Source of the DNA: Diphasiastrum complanatum
Lineage: Eukaryota > Streptophyta > Lycopodiopsida > Lycopodiales > Lycopodiaceae
Direction: 5' to 3'
Length of the DNA stretch: 64,000 nucleotides
Assembly: GCA_029204225.1 (NCBI GenBank)
Contig: CM055094.1
Coordinates: 70,691,268 to 70,755,267, forward strand
The notes beneath the pieces are model-generated. The model was not told where the DNA came from and did not search any database. It saw only the letters and a list, made by a program, of their open reading frames with translations. Numbering within the stretch: the stretch's first letter is position 1; every line of letters starts with the position of its first letter. This document shows positions 22,277 to 31,990 of the stretch, piece by piece. Both the position numbers and the translations under genes were made by a program.

Positions 22277-23290
22277 GTGTAATTACCACGAAAAACCTCA
22301 TTTGCAAAACACCCTGGTTGAACCACAGTTAGTCAGAGCAATGCCGACAAGTTAATGGCTCGAGTTATTGGCAATTCAAGGTCTGATTTTGCAGGAGGCC
22401 TATTCCACTTATAATACCGTGTAATGGCTCGAAGCCTATTCCAGCGATTCGGGATTTGGGCAGCTAGTTGAAGGCAGCTGGTGGCAGCTGCAATCGTGGA
22501 TGCATGCAGACATGCAGACGTCGGAATGGCTGGCTAGCATTAGCGGTATCAGGAGCTATGCCCTCTTTTAGAATCTACGTCCCGTATCGTGTATATCTGG
22601 ACTCCAGATTCTGGAGTCTGGAGAATTGCTTTTTCAATAATGGCCGGAGCTGTTCCATAGGCCAACTATGTGTAATAATCGCAGAAGATCGCGTACATGG
22701 CATTACGAGTATAAGTGTGCGCTATCCCGTGTCGCTACGGTGTAGAATTGCAAGTTGGAGCGGAGGTGCAGGGTGCCTTCCCAGCCTTGTAGTTTGACGG
22801 TCAAGGCTGCCTGTCATGCATTTTTCTCATGACGGTTTTGACACGTGGGTGCCCGTCATTTGACGGTTTAATAAAACATTTGACTTTCAAGACCACAACA
22901 TAGGGTGAAAATTTAGTAAAAGATCGGAGTTTCAAATCTAAACACATATTGTACTGCTTCATATACTTAGCATTGGTCACAAGCTATGAAAAAAAAACAT
23001 TAAGCCTGTGACAAAAAACATTCACTCATAATAGCATTTGCATGTTTCGTAACTACTATTTTTATTGTGAGATACCCTAAACCCTAAGTATTGAGAACAT
23101 CGTGCATTGATCAAAAAAATTATAATAATATCTTCTCAAAGAAAATGCATAGTGAACATAAACTCTCAAATTGATGGCACAGTTTTCCACACAAGTCTAG
23201 GTTTTTGAAGGCACATTGAATTTTTATGTCGAATTATGTCGAAACATAAGAATAAAAAAACAAGCTTTACTACTTGAAGTACCACTTATG

Positions 23291-23377
23291 CTTCTTGGTT
23301 TCCAATGGAAGACTCAAACTTGAGACCAAAGAAACTTTGGATGTCAAGCGTTAACCAATTGAGCCAACTCCCTTGGG
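23291..23377 (-). mobile_element. 87-bp tRNA-derived SINE, copy 1
   Basis: The element is flanked by a perfect 17-base target duplication TTGAAGTACCACTTATG (23274-23290 and 23378-23394). Read on the minus strand it starts CCCAAGGGAGTTGGCTCAAT and carries an A-box-like TGGCTCAATTGG and a decayed B box (AGTTTGAGTC). The box spacing fits a tRNA-type RNA polymerase III promoter. The second copy at 29.33 kb has exactly the same length and ends. There is no poly-A tail. Confidence 0.85.
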
Positions 23378-23395
23378 TTGAAGTACCACTTATGA

Positions 23396-23518
23396 AAAGA
23401 CATAAATATCAAAGAGTTGTCTTAAAATGCTCAATTCACAACACTACACTACACTATCAAAGACATAAATATCAAAAAGTTGTTTGAAAAAGCTCAATTC
23501 ACTACACTACACTACTTA
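23396..23518. repeat. tandem pair, about 61-bp unit
   Basis: GACATAAATATCAAAgAGTTGT through the ACTACACTACACTA tail occurs twice in direct succession (near 23399 and 23461), with a few substitutions. It lies between the SINE and the hAT remnant. Confidence 0.8.
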
Positions 23519-23633
23519 TACGCCTGTCTTTGCCTTCTTTCCATATCTCAAACACTCGTTGTCACTCCACATCCATTAGCTTTGGTCCATTTAGGGAAAC
23601 TCTCATCAATGAATCTAGAGTTTCTATAGCTAG

Positions 23634-24797
23634 TCAAGTCCTTACATCTTTGATCGCATTCTGTTTTGAAAAGCCTCTTTCAAATTGCACTGTGCTAATA
23701 GGAATAACAAGTACAACTTGCCAAAGTCTCATGATACTTGGAAAGCTATCTTGCCAATCTTTTGTCTTGCTAAATATCCTCCATGACTCTTTCATTGAGA
23801 AGCCTTCACAATTGAGATATAAAGTATCAATAAATCCAAATAATTCTCGCTTGCATCCCTCACTATCAAAAACAGCTGCAGCACTATTCAAGTCAAATCC
23901 TGTTTTTGGTTGAAGGTGTTGAAGCAGCTTCTCAAGCCACCTTGTTGCATTTGTTTCTCTCATGATATCATCTTGTGCATAATGGCGTGGACTAAATAGC
24001 TTGGCAACATTAAAAACTGACAAGTCAGGAAATCTTAGATTAAGAGAATCAACCAATCCTTGCACGTATTCTTTTGCAAGGTTTATGCATGCACTCAAAG
24101 AACCATCTATGCGAGGTCTTGTTCCCTTTGATGGTCCCCCAAGTGCTTCCTTGTCTCTCACTTCAGGTATGTTGGCAAAAATCAACTCGTTTCGATGAAG
24201 ATTACTTTCTTTATCATTCATTTGTAGGTAGTCATGCTTAGAAACGTCCAAAAATCTTGATAAATAAAATGTGCCTTTGGCAAATGTCCCCTCTCTCAAA
24301 AAAATTCTACTCAAAGAAGTGATTGTTACATCAATTGATGACCCTATGGTGGTTAAGTCCATATGCTCCTCTTGAAATTTCTTGTTTTAATATTCAATTC
24401 TTTCAAAACATCAACAAGCATGTGCAAACAAAATTGGACAACAAAAATGCAAGCTCTATTGTACCAAAGGCCCACTTTTTTATTTTTCCAAATGGAAAGA
24501 ATTGCAGGCATCTGTTTGACCAAGCGCTCCATGACTTCTCCCCTTGAGAGCCATCTTATTCCATGAATTCGAATCACATGATGTGTCTCGAGATCCATAG
24601 CCTCAAGTAAGTCTATCAACTCATTATTTCTCAATGTGGATTTGCTTATCCATGAATAAACTTTATTGGCAAGCTTTTCTAAGAACATGATCTCAAGAAA
24701 TGATTTTGAAGCATCACTTGCAGCTAATGCTTCATGATGTGCCACACAATGAACATTGATTAGTTGAGGCACTTCATTTTTCAACAATGTAACCAAA
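23634..24797 (-). pseudogene. hAT-superfamily transposase, C-terminal part, cut by a gypsy LTR
   Basis: The minus strand reads NVHCVAHHEALAASDASKSF and RIHGIRWLSRGEVMERLVKQ at 24770-24490, then after a frame break near 24360 a 242-codon stretch ending LWQVVLVIPISTVQFERGFS with KQNAIKDVRT. The first part matches the transposase core around the conserved CxxH and RW motifs of hAT proteins that resemble ZNF862/C17orf113. The end is the hAT dimerisation domain. The 5' part is missing: at 24798 the coding text stops exactly at the TG of a gypsy LTR. hAT enzymes cut and paste with 8-bp target duplications. The ends of this element were not located. Confidence 0.82.
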
Positions 24798-27288
24798 TGT
24801 AGCGCAGGCATCCCAAAGGGAGCCGGGAACCACGACTTAGCTTCCCAGCCTTCAACTCTTGCCATCCAAACCCACTTGACATACAAGCAGCCAACTCGCC
24901 AACAACGATCAGACTTAACCAACTTGAAATTCCGAAAACCAACATTGAGATCCAACCTGGCGCCATGCCAGATCGGGGGTCCCGATGTGGGTGACTTCCC
25001 TCCAAGCAAGCCGCCCGACATACATCAAACTTAACCAACTCGAAGCTTCATTACAAACGAGTAACATCCATTCCAAGCAAGCGGTCTGACTTACATCAGA
25101 CTTAACCAACCGAAAGCTTCATCACGAGCGCTGGAAGCCAACCTGGCGCCACGACAGACTAGACAGCCATAAATAGGTAACATCCACCCAAGCAAGCCAT
25201 CCAATTCAGCCGACAGGTTAGAGCCCGTTCACCAAGAGCTTAACCCATTCACATTCATGCAATGAACACTCAAAACCACAAGCCGCGACAGATATGGAAA
25301 CAACTAATTCCTGGACCAAATGGTCCCGCCAGCATACCACTGGCGCCACGGACCGAAGGGTCCCGACGGGATACCGCTGGCGTCCCGGGATACGACCCTC
25401 AGCTATGTGCCAAGTTAAAAATTTTGAAAGCGGCCTTACAACTGGCGCTTTTACTGAACACTGAAACCCAGAAGGTAATCAGAGTCAGTTTGAGAAAAAT
25501 CCCACTTTATTGATAAATCTGAGAAGGTTACATTTCAAGTGTGTGACCGTGTTGTAAAGCTACCTTTACAAGCTTCACTTTCGGCGCCATCGGCGCCAGC
25601 TATGTCCCCGGCGCCAGCAGCGCTCCTGCTGCTCTCGGCGCTAAAGGCGCCGGCGTCTCTCCCGGCGCCACTGTGACCAGAATCCAGCCGGCGCCAAGTT
25701 CCTATGGCTGAAAATCTTTGATCGGTTCTAGCGGAGTCCAGAGAGCTCAGATCGATGTGCAATCACCTCACACGATCTAGGCATGATTAAAGGAAGCCTG
25801 GGTTTCAATAAAATCTAGAGAGAGAAAATGACTTTCTAGAAAGAGAAAATCCTAGAGAGAGAAAAACGTGCTTTACCAGCTTGGGTAGAGTGCTTGGTAT
25901 GAGGGGGGGTGCCGAATCACACCAATACTATAGGGGAGTGCAGGTTGCGACTCAGGACGAGCTCCAACCAAGTCTCAGCCTCCCTTGCTGGAATGTTGTC
26001 ATGGCTCTCGCCTTGGCATGCTAGCGCCCCGGAGACTAGGGTCGGTCACACACTTGAAATGTAACCTTCTCAGATTTATCAATAAAGTGGGATTTTCCTT
26101 AAACTGACTCTGATTACCTTCTGGGTTTCAGTGTTCGGTAAAAGCGCCAGTTGTAAGGCCGCTTTCAAAATTTTTAACTTGGCACATAGCTGAGGGCCGT
26201 ATCCCGGGACGCCAGCGGTATGCCGTCGGGACCATTCGGTCCGTGGCGCCAGCGGTATGCTGTCGGGACCATTTGGTCCAGGAACTGGTTGTTTCCATAT
26301 CTGTCGCGGCTTGTGGTTCTGAGTGTTCCTTGCATGAACGTGAATGGGTTAAGCTCTTGGGGAACGGGCTCTAACCTGTCGGCTGAGTTGGATGGCTTGC
26401 TTGGGTGGATGTTACCTGTTTATGGCTGTCCAGTCTGGCGAGGCGCCAGGGTGGCTTCCAGCGCTCGTGATGAAGCTTTCAGTTGGTTAAGTCTGATGTA
26501 AGTCAGACGGCTTGCTTGGAATGGATGTTACTCGTTTGTAACGAAGCTTCGAGTTGGTTAAGTTTGATGTATGTCGGGCGGCTTGCTTGGAGGGAAGTCA
26601 CCCACATCGGGACCCCCCATCTGGCATGGCGCCAGGTTGGATCTCAATGTTGGTCCTCGGAACTTCAAGTTGGTTAAGTCTGATCGTTGTTGGCGAGTTG
26701 GCTGCTTGTATGTCAAGTGGGTTCGGATGGCAAGAGTTGAAAGCTGGGAAGCTAAGTCGTGTTTCCCGGCTCCCTTTGGGATGCCTGCGCTACAGACCGA
26801 CCCTAGTCTCCGGGGCGCTAGCATGCCAAGGCGAGAGCCATGACAACATTCCAGCAAGGGAGGCTGAGACTTGGTTGGAGCTCACCCTGAGTCGCAACCC
26901 GCACTCCCCTATAGTATTGGTGTGATTCGGCACCCCCCCTCATACCAAGCACTCTACCCAAGCTGGTAAAGCACGTTTTTCTCTCTCTAGGATTTCCTCT
27001 TTCTAGAAAGTCATTTTCTCTCTCTAGATTTTATTGATCCCCAGGCTTTAATCATGCCTAGATCGTGTGAGGTGATTGCACATCGATCTGAGCTCTCTGG
27101 ACTCCGCTAGAACCGATCAAAGATTTTCAGCCATAGGAACTTGGCGTCGGCTGGATTTTGGTGACAGTGGCGCCGGGAGCGGCGCCGGCGCCATTGGCCC
27201 CGGGAGCAGCAGGGGCGCTGCTGGCGCCGGGGACATAGCTGGCGCCGATGGCGCCGGAAGTAAAGCTTGTAAAGGTAGCTTTACAACA
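24798..27288 (-). mobile_element. gypsy LTR (LTR1, about 1.24 kb) interrupted by a sibling LTR
   Basis: LTR1 consists of 24798-25549 and 26800-27288 (752 + 489 bases). It begins TGTAGCGCAGG and ends GCTTTACAACA on the plus strand, and reads TGTTGTAAAGC...GCGCTACA on the minus strand. Next to its inner end, at 27289-27299, lies TCCACCCCACC, which on the minus strand is a purine tract GGTGGGGTGGA. This is therefore the 3' LTR of a minus-strand gypsy element whose internal region extends to the right. The outer end sits inside the hAT transposase remnant. The LTR is rich in GGCGCC motifs. Confidence 0.85.
25550..26794 (+). mobile_element. solo gypsy LTR (LTR2, 1245 bp) inserted in LTR1 in opposite orientation
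   Basis: It starts TGTTGTAAAGC at 25550 and ends GCGCTACA at 26794. It is flanked by the perfect 5-base target duplication GACCG (25545-25549 and 26795-26799). Its length agrees with LTR1 to within a few bases. Because it lies inside its own relative in opposite orientation, it produces strong inverted repeats (24.80-25.54 with 26.05-26.79 kb, and 25.55-26.04 with 26.80-27.29 kb). These look like a separate foldback but are fully explained by nesting. Confidence 0.9.
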
Positions 27289-27299
27289 TCCACCCCACC

Positions 27300-28129
27300 T
27301 TTATAAAATCTGATGTCCTCATCAGATGTCAGATTAAAGTAAAGGTGTTGTGAAGAATTGCCAAAAATTGGCAAATCTAGCTTGATCAAAAACCATGTAG
27401 AATAGTGTAAATTGTGTACACACGTGGGTCCCACACATGTGAGGCCATGATGCCACATGGGAAACCCATCCTAATGTAGGTTAGGTCAAGTCAAGAGAGT
27501 TGGTCATGTCTATTTGGTGGTCATCCCTACTTTATAGGACCTACACCTAAGTTTAAGGTGAAAATTTGACCAACTAGCTACCTACCAAGCATAACTCTAG
27601 GAAATAGACTATGGTTTCATTTTAGGTCAAGGAGAGTGAGTTAACTTCCTTATTACATGCTGGAAATCCACCTAACTTCAAGAAGGAAGTCGAATTTGCT
27701 ATGTATTCCCTCTCTCCATAGTGAGAAGATAGAAAATTTTTGGAGCTCATTGGCAATCTCAAGCTAGTTCACTATGTACATTGAGTTTTTGTGATCCAAA
27801 TGAAACCAAATCAATTTCTACTTGTTTCTCAGGTTGAAGGCCGTACTAAAACCTGTAGTACACATGTGTGGGCTCGGATTTCAATGTTGATCAATGCTTT
27901 TGATTGTTAATGCTTGTTGTTTGTCAAACTGCCAATCTAGATCAACTTTTTTGTGTCTAGTTTTTTGATAGATTGTTAAGCAAGCATCCAATCACTCTTG
28001 TGGATCTTTTGTAGATCCATTTATGGTCCTAAAGTACAGTACTTTCACAGGTGTCTCCCAATTAAAATAACTATACATTTAAGCTACTTGGCACAGTACT
28101 CAATTTACTGGCCATTTTTTATTAACATT
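27300..28129. other. internal region of the minus-strand gypsy LTR element, no domain seen
   Basis: This stretch follows the purine tract of LTR1. It begins with TGATGTCCTCATCAG, a motif also present just inside the LTR at 59.85 kb. No gag or pol motif was recognised, so the element may be non-autonomous or deleted. Confidence 0.4.
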
Positions 28130-29060
28130 GAAGCTGGCACGCCACAAGTCGGAGGCTCAGCTCTTTGTACTGAAAAATTACATAACTTGAAAATATATCT
28201 TTGTCTGGGAAAAGCGTAGATTTGATATCGCTTTCGTAAAACCCGAGAACCTTATTAACTGGTGACAGAGGCCTTTCTTTGAAATGTTCGTCCCTATTGC
28301 TTCTGACTTTCGACTTTGGAACTCCTTTGAGCTCCTGATTTGTCCTTGATGCACTTTGTGTTGAGCTCCCTGAGCTCCAGATTTGTTCAGTTCCGCACAG
28401 GTATCAAGGCTCCCTGAGCCGCAGGATTTATCGTTTGATTGCCCACTTTATGGTCCACTCCGTGCCTTGTTGCTTCTGCACCTTGATTTCTCTCCTTGTC
28501 CCAGCCTGATCTTGATACTTTTCCATCTTGGCTCTTTAAGGTAGGCAAAGATTGAGTACTCCGCAATGCACCTCTCACTTAGCTTGAAGTAGCTCTTTGA
28601 ATCAGCCCAAATGTAACCATTGACCTCGTGGAAAGCCAAAGGGTCGCACCAGTTTGATCCGCATCCGAACTATCTCTTCACGTTTGTTTGAAGCACCATG
28701 TCCGTCGCGCAAAACTTGACTTTCACAATTCCATCACTGGTCAGTTGCCTCACAGTCAAAACAAGAAGTGTACATCGAGCTTGGCTTCAAGTAGCTCTCT
28801 TTGAATCAGAAACATGCACCCAGAGTTTGCACTAATCCAATCTCAACGCGAACTGTCCCTTAGCGTCCGTTCGAAATACCAAGTCTCTCATGCAAGACTC
28901 AACTTTCACAGTTCCTTCATTGATCAGCTGCCTTACACGTAACACAAGCCAGCGTACTCATATGTTTCCTCATCATTGCTGGTCCAGAGAAAGCCTATAA
29001 CAAACTTTCCTTTCCACAACAAAAACTTGTCAACTTATTAGGTCCAAAGTTCGCCAGTCT
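28130..29060 (-). pseudogene. unknown coding remnant with an internal duplication
   Basis: On the minus strand several coding-like pieces line up. These are KFVIGFLWTSNDEETYEYAG (about 29.0 kb), VRQLINEGTVKVESCMRDLV (28.93-28.88 kb), VRQLTSDGIVKVKFCATDMV (28.75-28.69 kb), and NGYIWADSKSYFKLSERCIA (28.62-28.56 kb) followed by EYSIFAYLKEPRWKSIKIRL. A last piece contains NKVLGFYESDIKSTLFPDKD, then IFSSYVIFQYKELSLRL, before a stop near 28.11 kb. Two stretches are diverged copies of each other: V-R-Q-L-x3-G-x-V-K-V-x2-C-x2-D then D-S-K. The family was not recognised. Frames are broken, so it is either exons of a captured gene or a decayed element ORF. Confidence 0.4.
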
Positions 29061-29146
29061 CCTCGTGTGAGTATGGCTAGGTCACCTTGAATTTGCCCCC
29101 ATTTTGATCAACTTTCATTCAAAATTTGCCCCAAGAGAGAGGCTGA

Positions 29147-29774
29147 TATAATAAGATAGCACGCTTTGCATATTATCCTTATAATAAGAAATTAGCGCTT
29201 TTGCTAAGGCGGTTGGTGATCTCACTTGTCACTTGGTGCTCGATCGTGCCAGCTCTAATTAAGGCTGTTGGTCAAAAGCAATGCGCTGAGAGTAGTTCTT
29301 TCGAGTATATATCCCTATTACACAGTGACAATGCTTCTTGGTTTCCAATGGAAGGCTCGAACTTGAGACCAAAGAAACTTTGGATGTCAAGCGTTAACCA
29401 ATTGAGCCAACTCCCTTGGGTTACACAGTGACAATGAAAAGAGTAGCTTTGAATTAGGTTTTTGCTTCTTTGGTTTCCAGCTAACGAAAAGTTTGTCTCA
29501 GCATAAACGCCTCCAAGCCTTATAAGATGTGTTCTTTGTAGGTTCTTATAAATAAAGCTAGAATTCTGGGCAAAATTCAGTTGTATTTCTTATGCCATTT
29601 GTGATAGAAATAATTGGCTTATAGTCGATCCTCAAGCGCTATATGGATTTGATGTCTTTTTTATTCTGCTATTTTATATATCATGAGCTGCCAGCTACGG
29701 TGCCCTACATACAGATCATTACAGATGGCAGAATAAAGCTGGAGAGACATTAGTTTTCATGGATCTTTAAAATC
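29147..29774. repeat. left arm of large inverted duplication, part 2
   Basis: This is the reverse complement of 43194-43717. The inner boundary is sharp: the left side ends CATGGATCTTTAAAATC at 29774, and the right side starts GATTTTAAAGATCCATG at 43194. The SINE copy 2 is present here and absent on the other side. Confidence 0.93.
29334..29420 (-). mobile_element. 87-bp tRNA-derived SINE, copy 2
   Basis: It is flanked by a perfect 16-base target duplication TTACACAGTGACAATG (29318-29333 and 29421-29436). The paralogous site in the right arm (near 43536-43552) holds the same sequence once, without the insert. On the minus strand the element has TGGCTCAATTGG (A-box-like) and AGTTCGAGCC (good B box). 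Its length equals copy 1 exactly. It ends ...ACCAAGAAG without a tail. Confidence 0.9.
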
Positions 29775-30307
29775 TGGTAGTTAAGTAATTAATTTGATTA
29801 TGTTTAGGCTGGAAATATGCGAGTAATAGGTGCTAGAATCGTGATAGCTAGTAGATAAATGTGTGATGATGTGGCAGTCTAGACATGCTTCATGCTGAGT
29901 AGTGGACAGGTGTTGTATGGAGATTACATGTACTAGCAATAATCAATGAAGTGACTATGTATTGTTTTGGAGTAATGAAGAAGTCCTTTTAGCAGTATAA
30001 TATTCCGTTGTGTGGATTGTGTAGATTGATGCTTGATTATGCTTATTGGATGTGTCCTTTGGTTGCATCATGATCAATGCATGCTTAAAACACTTAACAG
30101 TTTCCAACTAGAAAAGTACACCTACCAAATTTACTTTCTATAATTTCTATCGATGTCTTTGATTGGAATCCAACTCCTAACCTCTAGAAGAGAAGGAGCA
30201 CTACATGAATGTGATTTCCAAAGAGAAGCTCCCATATCATTATAGCAGGTTCTCTTACTTGTCATCAAATAAACAGTACAATACATACACTACCGTACAC
30301 GAAGAGT
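29775..30307 (+). repeat. LTR-like direct repeat, left copy (truncated)
   Basis: It begins TGGTAGTTAAGTAATTAATT and matches 42564-43130 in the same orientation. It lacks the last 60 or so bases present in the right copy and switches at GAAGAGTTC (about 30307) into antisense copia pol. It starts exactly at the inner end of the left inverted arm. The TG start and direct-repeat placement around copia sequences suggest an LTR, but no primer-binding site is attached. Confidence 0.7.
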
Positions 30308-30888
30308 TCCCGTACCTGATTTTCTTCCATGGATTGAATCTCCTCTTTCATCGCTCTCCTCCAGCTTGGCCAATACTTGGATTGCTTCGCTTCTGCCAAG
30401 GTTTTTGGCTCTAGTATGAGATCATCTTTTACTTCCATTAGATATATCATGTCTCCATACTTTTTCGATGGCCTTTTGACTCTTGTTGATTTTCTAATGT
30501 CACTTGGAAAACTGTCTTGGCCTGGTTTCTTTTCTTCTTCATGATTCTTTTTTGTTGCATTGTCATGCACTTCAGCTTCTAGTTCCACATTAAGATCTTT
30601 GAACTGATCTTGTAATGGATCATCTGGCTTTATTTGAGCTTCTATTTCTAGATAGGCTTTTCTAGGAGCAATTGTTTCATAGAACGTTTTGTCCTCATAG
30701 AATTCTACATCTCTTGAAACTATCACTTTCTCAGTTTCTGGGATATTCATCTCAAGAAGTGATTCCATCCTCGCTTTCCAGAATGAATAGTTACTTGAGG
30801 TAAACCTATCATTGGCTTCCAATATGACTCCACTTGATGTAGCCATGTAGCAATGACCTGATCCTCTCTTTCAACCTGTTTCAATGCA
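30308..30888 (-). pseudogene. Ty1/copia element B: gag start fused to pol with a large internal deletion
   Basis: On the minus strand MATSSGVILEANDRFTSSNY with WKARMESLLEMN (gag N-terminus, from 30846) runs in frame straight into IPETEKVIVSRDVEFYEDKT and continues to MIYLMEVKDDLILEPKTLAE and RRAMKEEIQSMEENQVREL. The second part corresponds to the integrase C-terminus and RT start of the plus-strand copia at 40.5-40.95 kb. Most of gag, protease and integrase is deleted. Upstream leader sequence lies at 30847-30888 and continues at 35247 beyond the nested element A. Confidence 0.85.
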
Positions 30889-30893
30889 CAAAG

Positions 30894-31185
30894 TGTGAAG
30901 GATTTCAGATCATTGAAGATCCAATCCCTGATCTTTGGTTACAATAAGGAGCAAACCAACAATCCTGCCAATGTAGAAAAATCAGCATCTACATACAAAA
31001 TGAGATGCAAACTCCAAGAGATATTGATCAAACATGAACCAAAACATAAACTATGTTTGTTGTCCATACAATTATAGTACCCTACTGTATTTCACACGTG
31101 TGGAACCGAAAATAGCAATAGCATTCTACACACAATAAATGAGCATTCTAGAACAACTCCAACAATAAGATATTGCAAAACAATG
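30894..31185 (-). repeat. 3' LTR of element A (partial match)
   Basis: From TGTGAAGGATTTCAGATCAT the sequence matches the right LTR for about 290 bases, then the two diverge. The outer end is confirmed by the target duplication CAAAG. Either the 5' half of this LTR was deleted or it has been replaced. The start of the LTR on the internal side was not found. Confidence 0.75.
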
Positions 31186-31319
31186 TAGCTAGTTTGTCCA
31201 AATCTTGACAATTTGCACACATCCACATGAAATAACTCAAACATGAGATAGAACAAGTAAACTAAACTTGAACAACACTTCCTTGCTGCTACTTTGACCT
31301 TACTTGAGTCTTCAATAAG

Positions 31320-31973
31320 CTACAAAAACAGATCCATAACATCTTTGACAATTACCTCTCGTTTGATGCTCTTGACTAGCTCCAAATTGCCACCTTTCCT
31401 TTTGTGTTGTTGAAGCCCTTTGAGACCAACCTCTTGATCTTCCTCTTGAACATCAAACTCATTGAACAGACTTTGTTTTCCAGATCCATTACTTGCTTTT
31501 CCAGTATGAAAACCATGAGAACCAATATCCACTTGCATAGCATCATCTACACAAGAAAATTCTCCAAAACATGTGAGTAAAGCAAAGTGAGTCGCTTCCA
31601 CTTGCTTACCTTTCTCTTGAATATAAAAGATATGAATATCTTCAGACCTGAACCTCTGGAAATACTCCCTCTCAAACATATGATCTAGAATCAACAAGAT
31701 CTCATCAATGCTTGATCTCGATCTTCCATAAAGGTTAGTGAAAACAATGTCACCAATGTCACCATCATAAATCAAAAGATAGATTCCAAACTTTCCATCC
31801 ATCATGAAGTAGATTATGTGAGGATGAGTATCAAACCTAATAAATCCAGCGTTTTTGAGTCCATAACAAACCTCAATAAGCTCATCAATGAAAATCTCCC
31901 TTGCCTTGAAGAAATTGCCTCTCGTTTTGCTCCATGTAGTCTTCTCCAACCAACCTTTTTCCATCTCGATCAT
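31320..31973 (-). CDS. element A ORF-Y, unfamiliar 217-residue protein
   Basis: An open frame of 217 codons directly downstream of ORF-X. It starts MIEMEKGWLEKTTWSKTRGN and contains KAREIFIDELIEVCYGLKNA, GFIRFDTHPHIIYFMMDGKF and IYDGDIGDIVFTNLYGRSRS. It ends with a charged tail (FDVQEEDQEVGLKGLQQHKR). The N-terminal 130 residues look like a compact alpha/beta fold with alternating hydrophobic strands, and the C-terminal part looks disordered. The same frame continues upstream for another 25 codons beyond one stop, so the real N-terminus may lie further up or be joined to ORF-X by splicing. No family was recognised. It occupies the place of integrase-RT. Confidence 0.55.
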   Translation of the reverse strand: MIEMEKGWLEKTTWSKTRGNFFKAREIFIDELIEVCYGLKNAGFIRFDTHPHIIYFMMDGKFGIYLLIYDGDIGDIVFTNLYGRSRSSIDEILLILDHMFEREYFQRFRSEDIHIFYIQEKGKQVEATHFALLTCFGEFSCVDDAMQVDIGSHGFHTGKASNGSGKQSLFNEFDVQEEDQEVGLKGLQQHKRKGGNLELVKSIKREVIVKDVMDLFL

Positions 31974-31990
31974 GAGTGATCAGTTCATAA

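Larger units (their letters stand above)
18384..22783. repeat. left arm of large inverted duplication, part 1
   Basis: This arm is the reverse complement of about 43.78-45.51 kb plus 56.52-59.18 kb. The outer boundary is sharp. The left side reads CAATTGATACATAACC at 18384, and the right side ends GGTTATGTATCAATTG at 59177, beyond which the two differ. The arm covers the AP2-like gene, its 5' microsatellite and upstream region, and the long CT tract. Matching breaks near 22783, where a 6.4-kb block is present only on this side. Confidence 0.93.
22784..29146. other. 6.4-kb block present only in the left arm
   Basis: Left-arm matching stops at about 22783 (after GGTGCCTTCC) and resumes at about 29147 (ATAAGATAGCACGC). 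In the right arm the corresponding interval is only about 60 bases (43718-43780). The block contains an 87-bp SINE, a hAT transposase remnant, two nested gypsy LTRs and an unknown coding remnant. No terminal repeat or target duplication was found for the block as a whole, so it may be an insertion here or a deletion on the other side. Confidence 0.7.

Noticed and set aside
22468-22797. Open frame of 110 codons, also open in the other arm (43.79-44.09 kb) with similar protein text
   Set aside because: It lies in the upstream region of the AP2-like gene on the opposite strand, has no recognised domain, and shared openness follows from the arms being copies. It was not annotated as a gene.
24798-26794. 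An independent long-armed foldback transposon
   Set aside because: The inverted arms are fully accounted for by one LTR inserted in its sibling, with the GACCG duplication.
24781-27458. Pairs of near-identical small open frames on opposite strands (for example at 24915-25109 and 26483-26677)
   Set aside because: They are LTR sequence read in the two nested LTRs, not genes.
29334-29420. tRNA gene
   Set aside because: A and B boxes are present, but the acceptor arms do not pair and the sequence is flanked by target duplications. It is a SINE, not a functional tRNA.
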